From Nocardia caishijiensis NBRC 108228 (GTDB lineage: Bacteria; Actinomycetota; Actinomycetes; Mycobacteriales; Mycobacteriaceae), in NCBI RefSeq assembly GCF_001612825.1, contig NZ_BDBE01000033.1, positions 124,001 to 188,000 on the forward strand: 64,000 nt of DNA. The letters are read 5' to 3'. Position numbers and translations under genes: made by a program. This document shows positions 1 to 7,012 of this stretch, in pieces; position 1 is the stretch's first letter; every line of letters starts with the position of its first letter. Below the pieces are notes generated by a model, which saw only the letters and a list, made by a program, of their open reading frames with translations, made no database searches and was not told the origin of the DNA.

Positions 1-50
1 GCGCAATGCAGTCAGCTGCCGCGTGAAATGCACCCAGCCCGTCGACAACG

Positions 51-86
51 CGAAGACCCCCTACCGACGGGGGCAAGGGGTCTTCG
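51..86. terminator. Hairpin near the window edge, possible terminator
   Basis: A perfect 10-bp inverted repeat (CGAAGACCCC at 51-60, GGGGTCTTCG at 77-86) encloses a 16-nt loop. There is no clear T-run. It lies in the gene-free first 167 bases, which otherwise hold nothing I can identify. It may terminate transcription of a gene to the left of the window. Confidence 0.4.
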
Positions 87-167
87 GGGCCTAGTAACGA
101 CAGATCCTGTCTGCCGCTGTACAGGAACCAGGGTAGCACCGATCAGCCGAATTGGAGTCCCAGCGCC

Positions 168-944
168 ATGCCCCATCGGATCGTTCCCCATCTGAGTCCT
201 GCCCGGCTGTCGCTGTACCGTTCCGAATGTGGGAGCGCCAGCGATCACCGGGCTGGTGCTCTATACGTATGGCAGGTGGAGTTGCATGCGGCATGGTACG
301 AGGTGCTGGGCCTGGTAGAGATGCTGCTACGTCAATCGGTGGACAACGCCCTCGCCGACTGGAACCATCGTGCGCTACTGCCAGGTGGAGGAACCCGGGA
401 TTGGCTGACCACAGCGGCCAGGCCTCTCGACTCGCTCGCCGCGAAGATGTCCCGAGACGCTCAGGTGGCAGCGCAGAAGGCCGCCGACAAAAGGCCGCGC
501 AATCACCCTCGCTTCAACGCTCCGGTCATCCACGATGATCTGGTAGCCCAGCTGACCTTCGGAAATCTCGCCCATCTCCTTCCTACCAAAGCCGCCCCGA
601 CCAACAGGAGCACACGAGCCACCGGCCGGTCCGCTCGCGAGAATCTGTGGCTGCACGGACTCATCAATACCTTCCCCAACCGCGCCCAAGTCTGGCCAGT
701 CGGGGCGCGCGGTGACACTGCAGGCCGCAAGGTATGCCTCGGCTACCACGTCGGAAACACGATCGGTCGCCTCAGAGATTTGCGCAACCGCGTGAGCCAC
801 CACGAACAAACGCTCGCAGCCAATCATGCCGCCCGCCACGAAGACGCACTGCTGCTTGCACGCGCTATAGACCCACGCGCTGCTGCGGCCATCAGCGAAC
901 TCAGCACTGTCCCACGTGTTCTCGCCCGGCGGCCGCGGTTCTGA
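168..944 (+). CDS. Abi-like HEPN-family protein (possible abortive-infection RNase)
   Basis: 258 aa. The helical protein carries near its C-terminus the sequence RNRVSHHE (R206 to H211). This is the R-X4-6-H signature typical of HEPN nucleases of the Abi-like/AbiD-F type, which cut RNA during phage defence or in toxin-antitoxin pairs. The N-terminal part (ARLSLYRSECG at about residue 12, then QVELHAAWYEVLGLVEMLLR) also follows the usual Abi-like layout of a helical segment before the HEPN core. No antitoxin gene is adjacent: the next gene, on the other strand, encodes a secreted protein. It stands alone as a solitary defence-type gene. The family call is fairly safe; its activity is inference. 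Confidence 0.7.
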   Translation: MPHRIVPHLSPARLSLYRSECGSASDHRAGALYVWQVELHAAWYEVLGLVEMLLRQSVDNALADWNHRALLPGGGTRDWLTTAARPLDSLAAKMSRDAQVAAQKAADKRPRNHPRFNAPVIHDDLVAQLTFGNLAHLLPTKAAPTNRSTRATGRSARENLWLHGLINTFPNRAQVWPVGARGDTAGRKVCLGYHVGNTIGRLRDLRNRVSHHEQTLAANHAARHEDALLLARAIDPRAAAAISELSTVPRVLARRPRF

Positions 945-1048
945 ACGATTAGGTACACCGTCGCAGAGCGAAACTCCCGGCGAGACCGCGTATTACCGCA
1001 GCAGCACCGGGAGCTCGAACCTAGTCGACTATCTGCCAGAACTCCCGC

Positions 1049-1621
1049 TCAGGGCAGAACCTGCGGAACCGCTTCGGGATTCACGTGGCCGACCACGCCA
1101 CCGATGATGGCGCCGACGGCCGCATGGGGAAGTACACCGATGAGCAGACAGATCGGATAACCCACGCCCAACACGATCGCGGACGGGATGCAGTTGACCA
1201 GAGTGGCCAGCGCACCGATCCCGGCACCCGCGAGTGCACCGTTGATCACGGGGTCGGAATTCTCGGCCTTCGGGTTGGTCGCGATCTCCTGCAACGGAGT
1301 CTCGATCACGTCCGGAACCACCGGTGCGGTTGCCTCCGGAACCACGGGGGCGGCGACCTCCGTGACAGCGTCTTCGCTCGAGAACTCGACCTCCGGCGAA
1401 ATGACCGCTTCCACGGCCGCTTCCGCCGGAACGGCTGAGCCGAACGAGATCTCGGCGACGGCGTTCGCGAGATTTTCCGCCTGGACGGCCAGCACGGCAG
1501 TCGGCTGCGCCTGCTGATCAGCGAGGGCATCCGCGGACGCCGCACCACTACCAGCGAAGGTGACCGCCACGATCACCGGCAGTGCACCGAGGAGAATGCT
1601 GCGAGTTGAGCGCGAGAACAT
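1049..1621 (-). CDS. Secreted hypothetical protein with hydrophobic Gly-rich C-terminus
   Basis: 190 aa. A signal peptide covers about residues 1-30: basic start, long hydrophobic core, then GAASADA. The middle is Ala/Val/Glu-rich and low complexity. The C-terminal 60 residues are hydrophobic and Gly/Ala-rich with two Cys and a GAIIGGVVGH segment, resembling the glycine-zipper-like tails of small actinobacterial envelope proteins. A similar tail occurs in the incomplete gene at the right end of the window. The promoter region to its right carries a CRP-type site and a palindrome. I cannot assign a function beyond export to the cell envelope. Confidence 0.65.
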   Translation of the reverse strand: MFSRSTRSILLGALPVIVAVTFAGSGAASADALADQQAQPTAVLAVQAENLANAVAEISFGSAVPAEAAVEAVISPEVEFSSEDAVTEVAAPVVPEATAPVVPDVIETPLQEIATNPKAENSDPVINGALAGAGIGALATLVNCIPSAIVLGVGYPICLLIGVLPHAAVGAIIGGVVGHVNPEAVPQVLP

Positions 1622-1679
1622 TGACTACTCCCTCTGGAAACTTATGCCCCCCGAACCGGACCAATCGAATGTCGACCGA

Positions 1680-1694
1680 GCTATTAGTAATAGC
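1680..1694. promoter_or_regulatory. 15-bp perfect palindrome upstream of the secreted protein gene
   Basis: GCTATTAGTAATAGC is a perfect inverted repeat with one central base, 59-73 bp upstream of the minus-strand gene that starts at 1621. Read on the minus strand it contains TATTAC, a possible -10 box. It could be a repressor site over the promoter. The rest of the AT-rich gap 1622-1892 holds the CRP-type site listed separately and no gene. Confidence 0.4.
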
Positions 1695-1716
1695 CGAAAA
1701 GCATCAAAGCAACCTT

Positions 1717-1732
1717 TGTGATCTATTTCACA
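1717..1732. promoter_or_regulatory. CRP/GlxR-type binding site
   Basis: TGTGATCTATTTCACA matches the TGTGA-N6-TCACA consensus of cAMP receptor proteins exactly; actinobacterial CRP/GlxR orthologues recognise the same core. The centre is about 103 bp upstream of the start of the secreted protein gene (1621, minus strand), a distance consistent with activation or with looping repression. Confidence 0.6.
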
Positions 1733-1892
1733 TTACTGCCTGTTGACCAATCCATTCTTCGGTTCGGATTCGCGATCGATATACGAATCTCTCTCGCGTA
1801 CAGATAGGTGGCGTGCAGGGCGTATTCGGAATTCCGCGTTTTTGCCCGGCTCAGGGTCGGGGTGCGTGGCGCGTCCGGAGTGCTGTTGAGCC

Positions 1893-2531
1893 TCAGGCCC
1901 GTTGGGAACGATCGCCCGGGTTCCGCGCCGGGTATATGCGCCGCCCTCCACCACCCGGGAAGAGCACTAGGGAATACCCGCCCCGCTCACGGGCGGCGCG
2001 GTTGTTGCGCTCGCACAATCGGAGCTGCCCGTCGACATATCGGGCGAACGTGGCCGCGATCCGAGTCTCCTCATGGGGTTTCCCGTCCGTCCATCGCAGA
2101 ACGGGCCCGTCGAATCCGCCGACCGCGCGCACATAATCGAACGTATAGCCCTGATGGGTGAGAACGACGGCGGCGTCAGACGGCAATGCCCACCTACCGC
2201 CCACGTCGTCGACGATCTCCCGCGCGTCGTCCCGCAATTGATCGAAGCTGCGAATACCGCCAGTCTCGCTCCCTCGAAAGAGGTCACCACACGCCTCACC
2301 CATTTGCAGAAGGTACTGCCGAAACACAGCGGGAAACCGCCCGCCGATCCGTGACTCGACGGCCTCGAGCTCGGCGTCGGTACAACCTTCGAAAGTGACG
2401 AGCCGCGCCCGATGCCGATCGATCAACTCTTGCGGCGTGTCGACAAACACGTACTCAGGTCGTTCCGCGAGCGCGATGAGCCGCGACTTCCATTCCTCGA
2501 CAACGGTTTCCGCGTCTATCGCTCCCGACAT
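1893..2531 (-). CDS. SMI1/KNR4 (SUKH) family protein
   Basis: 212 aa from the ATG at 2531; a GTG at 2588 would add 19 residues. The segment GCTDAELEAVESRIGGRFP followed by FRQYLLQMGE is the hallmark N-terminal helix pair of the SUKH superfamily, and the protein continues with the expected alternating strands to about residue 160. In bacteria, SUKH proteins are often immunity proteins for polymorphic contact-dependent toxins, though many are stand-alone. No toxin gene is adjacent here. It lies 72 bases downstream of the DUF1990 gene on the same strand. Family assignment is good; the immunity role is inference from the family. Confidence 0.7.
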   Translation of the reverse strand: MSGAIDAETVVEEWKSRLIALAERPEYVFVDTPQELIDRHRARLVTFEGCTDAELEAVESRIGGRFPAVFRQYLLQMGEACGDLFRGSETGGIRSFDQLRDDAREIVDDVGGRWALPSDAAVVLTHQGYTFDYVRAVGGFDGPVLRWTDGKPHEETRIAATFARYVDGQLRLCERNNRAARERGGYSLVLFPGGGGRRIYPARNPGDRSQRA

Positions 2532-2603
2532 GAGCCACATCATCGCACGGCCGACAGCGTGCGATCGTCGCCGAAGTTCGGACCGCACCCACGTCGGCGC
2601 GGG

Positions 2604-3119
2604 TCAACTCAGCAGTGCGCGCAGATAGCGGCGGCGGTAGTGACGCTGGGCGACGAGCAAGATCGGAAAGAGTCTCCGCCAGTATCCGGCCGGTGCGGGT
2701 TTGGTGAGCGACCGTAGGGTGAATTCCACGATCCCGTCAGGTCGTCGATGCACGACGAATGCCTCCTCTCCGCACACCGGATGCCCAGGCAGAGTGCCGT
2801 AGGCGAACCCACACCTGTCCTCGTTATCGACCACCGCCACCACCCGCACGGGTTCGTGCACCGACAGCGGCCCCCACCCGACACTCACCCGATACTCCGC
2901 ACCGACCACCACACGCGAATCCGGTACCACCCGAAAACCACTGCGCTGCTTGACTCCCCAACACAACACCGCCTGCCGCGCTTCTTCCCACACCCGCTCG
3001 CCCCGCCCGATCACCACCGACGTCTCGAACCGCCGGAACCCACCGAATTCGTCGGCCCAGCCGCTCTCGGCGGGACAGGTCGCACCCGCGGGCGCATAGG
3101 TCAGAGCCTGCATGCCCAC
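2604..3119 (-). CDS. DUF1990 family protein
   Basis: 171 aa. The sequence FAYGTLPGHPVCGEEAFVV (about residues 105-123) and the preceding VSVGWGPLSVHEPVRVVAVVD are characteristic of DUF1990, a small family of uncharacterised actinobacterial and plant proteins. The terminal segment YWRRLFPILLVAQRHYRRRY is also typical. An alternative start lies two codons downstream (3113). The start lies 84 bases from that of the divergently transcribed NADAR gene. Biochemical function is unknown. Confidence 0.75.
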   Translation of the reverse strand: MGMQALTYAPAGATCPAESGWADEFGGFRRFETSVVIGRGERVWEEARQAVLCWGVKQRSGFRVVPDSRVVVGAEYRVSVGWGPLSVHEPVRVVAVVDNEDRCGFAYGTLPGHPVCGEEAFVVHRRPDGIVEFTLRSLTKPAPAGYWRRLFPILLVAQRHYRRRYLRALLS

Positions 3120-3203
3120 GACGATAGAGCGCGACCGAGTTCTTCGGCCAGGAAGGGAAGCTTGGCAGGGAACTCAGCATTCGGACGGACTAACCTCATC
3201 CGC

Positions 3204-4328
3204 ATGGGTAGGGGAAATCGAACGTATCGGGTCGTGGACGGGCAGCGGGTCGAGGGCACGTGGCGGCCGATCTTCATCCGCAACGGGGGCAGCTATTTTC
3301 TGACCGACCTGAAGATCTACGCCGATGGTGCGATCGACTGCTGGGGCATGATCGATCTCGACGGTTTGCGGGACAAACTCGCGAGTGGTTGGGTCGCCAC
3401 CACGATCGAGTCGGGTGCGCAGGCTTCGGCACACGATTTGGCCGGGTGGAAGTTTCTCGAGCCGCAGGTGTGGATCGACCCGGAGGACTTCGTGGTTCAG
3501 GTCGCCGACGCGATCGACCGGCTCAACGGACGACCCGATTCGACCGGCCGCTGTCGTCAATTGATCGCCGGTTACGTGAACAGCCGCGACGAAGCCGAGC
3601 GCCGGGCCTTGGCCGAGGCGTATCTGAAGATTCCGAGATCCGATCGGCGTTATGCGCTCGGCGACATGGACAGCAAGGATTGGCCCCTGCGGGTGATCTG
3701 CACCGCCGTGGACGAACCGATGATCGGCGGCGGCGAGTTCGTCACCGAGCAGATGCGCGATGACGCGTTCGCATATTTCATCGAGCGCACGCGGTCCGAG
3801 GACGAGTGGGCGCAGCGGCGGGTAACGGATGAGCCGGAGCAAGGGCGATCCGACGCGATCACCCTGCCCCAGGTCGTCTTTCCGCAAGGATGGCCCGACG
3901 AAGCGGGTGTTCTGGTGTTGCGCAACGAGTTTCCCGCGCCGGTCACTTACGACGACCACCGCTATCGCACCGTCGTGCACGCCTATTGGGCGCTCTCCAC
4001 CCGAGAACCGGACATCGCCGAACAGATCCGGCAGGCCGAACGCCCCTACGACGCCCGAAAGATCGCCATGACGGGCACTCGGCGCCCTGACTGGTCGGTC
4101 ATACGCTCAGCAGTCATGGCCGCCCTGCTTCGCGCCAAATTCACTCAACATCCCGAGCTGGCCGAACGGCTCGTCGCTACCGGCGACAGTCCCATCTACT
4201 ATCAGGAATTGAACTCCCCGTATTGGGGCACGGGCAGCGAGGACGGCGCCAACTGGCTCGGCCGACTCCTGGAACTGATTCGAGCCGAGTCGGTGTGCGC
4301 CCGTATCGGACTCGCCGAGTTGTCCTGA
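3204..4328 (+). CDS. NADAR-domain protein with an extra N-terminal domain
   Basis: 374 aa from the ATG at 3204; the open frame extends further left, but that stretch lies opposite the DUF1990 gene and is noncoding. The C-terminal 135 residues (about 235-370) form a NADAR (YbiA-like) domain: a Tyr/Trp-containing VVHAYWALS helix, ARKIAM, DW..IRSAVM, LLRAKFTQHPELAERL, ATGD and the closing YWGTG...GANWLGRLLELIR. NADAR enzymes hydrolyse N-glycosidic bonds of ADP-ribosylated nucleobases or riboflavin intermediates and turn up in NAD/ADP-ribose conflict systems. The first 90 residues form a separate module, ending in FLEPQVW, that I cannot name. No ADP-ribosyltransferase gene is adjacent. Confidence 0.7.
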   Translation: MGRGNRTYRVVDGQRVEGTWRPIFIRNGGSYFLTDLKIYADGAIDCWGMIDLDGLRDKLASGWVATTIESGAQASAHDLAGWKFLEPQVWIDPEDFVVQVADAIDRLNGRPDSTGRCRQLIAGYVNSRDEAERRALAEAYLKIPRSDRRYALGDMDSKDWPLRVICTAVDEPMIGGGEFVTEQMRDDAFAYFIERTRSEDEWAQRRVTDEPEQGRSDAITLPQVVFPQGWPDEAGVLVLRNEFPAPVTYDDHRYRTVVHAYWALSTREPDIAEQIRQAERPYDARKIAMTGTRRPDWSVIRSAVMAALLRAKFTQHPELAERLVATGDSPIYYQELNSPYWGTGSEDGANWLGRLLELIRAESVCARIGLAELS

Positions 4329-4532
4329 GTTCACGGTCTACAACCGACTGGGTACGTTCAACAATGGCCGAGACGATCGACGCGGGCTCGAAGACTCTCT
4401 GAGTAAGGCGTCGCCAGCCGCTCCGCACTGAGCCACGTTTTCCGGCCACGATGCACGGCGTCTTCGGCGAACCGGCTCAGACCGCGATCCGCAACTCACA
4501 TCGGGGCTGTCGCCATGACCGGCGCCTTCCCT

Positions 4533-4571
4533 GTCAGCACAGCTGTCAGTCGGGCGTCAGGTCCGTGTCAG
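4533..4571 (+). promoter_or_regulatory. Four GTCAG direct repeats at 11-12 bp spacing
   Basis: GTCAG occurs at 4533, 4545, 4556 and 4567, so the repeats lie on one face of the helix about one turn apart. This spacing is typical of OmpR/PhoB-type response-regulator sites, for example the 11-nt direct repeats of PHO boxes. The last repeat ends 82 bp before the gene at 4654. The rest of the 325-base gap 4329-4653 shows no gene. Confidence 0.45.
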
Positions 4572-4653
4572 CGAGGCCGGACAAAGTGTGTTCATCGAAC
4601 AAAGCGGGACCGACCGAAGTGGTTGGGTCCCAGGAGATTACGAGGAGCACATC

Positions 4654-5052
4654 ATGAACACCACCATCACCCTGACCGACCAGGACAAGGCCACCCTGCG
4701 CACCGCCGCTTACGGAGCCGTCTCGCTGATCGCCGCCGCCGGTGCGCCGCACAAGGCTGTCTCGCACGGTTCCGTCGCGCTCACCTCCGCGACGGGGCTG
4801 GTCGGACATGTTCTCTCGACGAAGTCTCGTGACATCCGCCTGCCGGGTAAGACGGTCGCCGAACTCGCCGACACCGTGTTGCCGAGCCTGACCGCGGCCA
4901 TGGCCGTGCTCGCCGCCTACCCCGGCGAGGCAGCCAACTTCCGCGATACCGTGCTCGTCGCGATCGATGCGGCGACGCGGCCCGCCAAGGGGGCGGCGCG
5001 CCCGGCCGTCACCGCGATGGCCGCGAAGATCACGGGTGCGCTCGACGCGTGA
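4654..5052 (+). CDS. Small Ala-rich protein of unknown function
   Basis: 132 aa, starting at the ATG behind CGAGGAGC. It is helical and Ala-rich with no signal peptide: a Thr-rich start (MNTTITLTDQDKATLRTA), then AAYGAVSLIAAAG and a central hydrophobic TAAMAVLAAYP. The layout resembles small actinobacterial proteins annotated only as hypothetical. It has its own upstream region with a regular repeat array, so it is probably separately regulated. No partner gene is adjacent. Function unknown. Confidence 0.6.
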   Translation: MNTTITLTDQDKATLRTAAYGAVSLIAAAGAPHKAVSHGSVALTSATGLVGHVLSTKSRDIRLPGKTVAELADTVLPSLTAAMAVLAAYPGEAANFRDTVLVAIDAATRPAKGAARPAVTAMAAKITGALDA

Positions 5053-5114
5053 ACCCTGGCGGAGCACCACCCTGCGGCGCCCTGATCTCACAATCGGGGC
5101 GCCGCTGCGCGTTG

Positions 5115-5540
5115 CTACGAACCGGACGACAGACCCGACGGTCGATCGTGGTCGATCTGCGCGCCGAGGAACGTCGCCGTCATCGCGAAGCTCTGCACGA
5201 CTTCCGGTTTCGGCGGGCCGGGGTAGGTGTAGCCGTAGGTGCCGTCGGACTGTAATTCCCAGCGGGGCGGTTTCGGTGTGCCCAGCTTGGTGACGGGCGG
5301 GCACCAGGCGGGAAGATCCGCGGAGCCACGCGGCGGAACCCAGACGCTGCGCGGGACGCTCGCACCCTCGGTGCACAGGACGAGGGCGTCGACGCGGTAG
5401 GGGTCGTCGGTGTTGTTGGTGCAGGAGAAGCGGTGGCAGTCGACACCGGGCACCACCTGCTGCGCCGACGCGGGCGGGGCCACCGCGACCAGGGCGGCGA
5501 ATGCTCCACCGAGGGCCGCGACCGTAAACCGTTGCTTCAT
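5115..5540 (-). CDS. Secreted Cys-containing hypothetical protein
   Basis: 141 aa from the ATG at 5540, which follows a good GGAGGAG ribosome site; upstream in-frame codons are not needed. Residues 1-26 form a signal peptide (MKQRF, hydrophobic core, PPASAQQ). The mature part has four Cys (CHRFSC, LCTEG, AWCPP), enough for two disulfides, and Trp/Pro-rich strands suggestive of a small beta-fold exported protein. Its promoter overlaps an inverted repeat shared with the oxidoreductase gene at 24934. It is divergently linked to nothing obvious, and the TetR gene sits just upstream in the same orientation. Function unknown. Confidence 0.6.
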   Translation of the reverse strand: MKQRFTVAALGGAFAALVAVAPPASAQQVVPGVDCHRFSCTNNTDDPYRVDALVLCTEGASVPRSVWVPPRGSADLPAWCPPVTKLGTPKPPRWELQSDGTYGYTYPGPPKPEVVQSFAMTATFLGAQIDHDRPSGLSSGS

Positions 5541-5603
5541 GACAACTCCTCCACTTTCCATGCCTCGCACGCCGTCTCGAGCGCGCACGACACACCATAG
5601 TTA

Positions 5604-5620
5604 CGAAACTAGAAGTTTCG
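5604..5620. promoter_or_regulatory. Inverted repeat CGAAACT-N3-AGTTTCG
   Basis: A perfect 7-bp inverted repeat overlaps the stop codon of the TetR gene and lies 64-80 bp upstream of the secreted protein gene. On the minus strand it is followed by GTAACTAT, a possible -10 region. An almost identical element lies at 24860-24876 before another gene, so it is probably a shared operator rather than a terminator. Confidence 0.45.
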
Positions 5621-6169
5621 CAATGTGTCGACCGCAACGATCCGTTCCGCGGTAGGGGCATGGTCGGGGTCGGCGAGCCACTGGCTTGCCACACCGACGA
5701 GCAGCGCGAAGTAGTGCGACCCCACCGCGTCGACGGTCTCGGCATCGGCGGTGTCGGGGTCGAGCCCGCCGAAAGCGTGGGCGAGGATGCGACGGGCGGC
5801 GCGTTGCCCGGCGGCGATCATCGCCCGGATCTCCTCGTCGTGCCGGGCGGCCGACACCGACTCGAAGTTCACGTACCACAGCGCCCGGTGCTCGTTGATC
5901 GAGGCGATGATCCGCTCCCACCTCGCGGCGTTCCCGGCCGGACCGGGCGGATCCACGCCGTCGAGCGCGGCGAAGAGGACATCACCCCATTCCCGGTTGA
6001 GGTCGTGCAACGTGTCGGTGAGCAGGCGTTCCTTGGATCCGAAGTGGTAGTTGATCGACGCCTGATTGGCTCCCGACGCCTTGACCAACTCGCGCACGGT
6101 CGTGTTCGCGTACCCCAGCGAGAGCAGACAGTCACGTGCCGCCTGCCGGAGCTTGTCTCGATTGCTCAT
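5609..6169 (-). CDS. TetR/AcrR family transcriptional regulator
   Basis: 186 aa. The N-terminal HTH is clear: TTVRELVKASGANQASINYHFGSKERLL (about residues 22-50, given here as one motif region with the recognition helix ASINYHF). The rest is a helical ligand-binding domain. It is transcribed divergently from the ABC exporter at 6240 across a 70-bp gap that carries an inverted repeat, so it most likely represses that exporter and itself. The ligand is unknown; typical inducers are hydrophobic drugs or metabolites. Confidence 0.85.
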   Translation of the reverse strand: MSNRDKLRQAARDCLLSLGYANTTVRELVKASGANQASINYHFGSKERLLTDTLHDLNREWGDVLFAALDGVDPPGPAGNAARWERIIASINEHRALWYVNFESVSAARHDEEIRAMIAAGQRAARRILAHAFGGLDPDTADAETVDAVGSHYFALLVGVASQWLADPDHAPTAERIVAVDTLRNF

Positions 6170-6185
6170 GTGGCGATACTATATA

Positions 6186-6199
6186 TAAACGTTCGTTTA
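6186..6199. promoter_or_regulatory. Likely TetR operator between the regulator and the ABC exporter
   Basis: TAAACG-TT-CGTTTA is an inverted repeat with a two-base centre, 17 bp upstream of the TetR start and about 41 bp before the exporter. A further CGTTTA half-site lies at 6207-6212. AT-rich sequence (ATACTATATATAAAC) around it is suitable for a promoter, so bound repressor would block both directions. Confidence 0.6.
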
Positions 6200-6239
6200 C
6201 AACGACCGTTTAGAACAGACGTATACATGGAGGAATCCC

Positions 6240-7012
6240 ATGCACGCCACTACTTCAGCCCCACCGGTGCTGTCCCTACGCGGACTGCGCCGCGAGTACC
6301 CCGGCGAGAGCGGCTCGGTCCACGCGCTGCGCGGTGTCGACCTCGACCTCGCGCCCGGGTCGTTCACGGCGATCATGGGCCCCTCGGGGTCGGGCAAAAC
6401 GACCCTCCTGCACTGCGCGGCCGGGTTGCAGCCGCCGACTTCGGGCCGGATCACCTTCGGCGGCCAGGCGCTGGACGCGCTCGATCAGACCGAGTTGGCG
6501 AAGCTGCGCCGCCGCCGGATCGGGTTCGTCTTCCAGTCGTTCAACCTGCTGCCCGCCCTGTCGACGATCGACAATGTGGAGCTGCCGCTGCGTCTGGACG
6601 GGCGGCGCCCGGACCGCGACCGCACCCGCGCCCTCCTGGCTCATGTCGGCTCGGCGAACGCGCCGAGCACCGGCCCGACCAACTCTCCGGGGGTCAGCGC
6701 CAGCGCGTCGCGATCGCTCGTGCCCTGATCACCGAGCCCGAGGTGGTGTTCGCGGACGAGCCGACCGGCGCGCTCGACATCCGTAGCGCCCGAGACGTTC
6801 TCACCCTCCTGCGTCGCCTCGCCGACCAGGGACAGACCATCATCATGGTCACCCACGACCCGGTCGCCGCGTCCTACTCCGACGAGGTCCTGTTCCTCGC
6901 CGACGGCAGCCTGATCGATCGTCTCGCCCGACCCACTGCGGGCGATGTCGCGAACCGGATGGCCGTGCTGGTCGAATCCGCCGAACGCGACTCGACTGTG
7001 TGGTCGCGATGA
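6240..7012 (+). pseudogene. ABC exporter ATP-binding protein, interrupted by a frameshift
   Basis: The reading frame opens at 6240 behind GGAGGA and encodes a MacB/LolD-type ATPase: Walker A GPSGSGKTT (about residue 44), Q-loop FVFQSFNLLP. Near 6649-6651 the frame shifts. The original frame runs out at 6728, while the +1-shifted frame continues with DQLSGGQRQRVAIARAL (signature), VVFADEPTGALD (Walker B) and MVTHD (H-loop) to 7012. One missing base in GGCTCGGC would restore a normal protein of about 257 aa. The downstream permease overlaps the end by ATGA. Either a sequencing error or a genuine loss of the exporter; I cannot tell which. Confidence 0.75.

Noticed and set aside
1..167. tRNA or attachment site at the left edge
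   Set aside because: A stem of 10 bp is visible but no cloverleaf, anticodon loop or T-loop consensus is found.
2748..3203. N-terminal extension of the NADAR protein to 526 aa
   Set aside because: The extra 152 codons lie opposite the DUF1990 gene, are Pro/His/Arg-rich and lack a domain.
5604..5620. Terminator for the TetR gene
   Set aside because: Although the repeat overlaps its stop codon, a near-identical copy before the gene at 24934 indicates an operator.
5660..6239. Plus-strand frame running through the TetR gene into the ABC ATPase
   Set aside because: Only the part after about 6650 is real; the rest is the mirror of the TetR gene.
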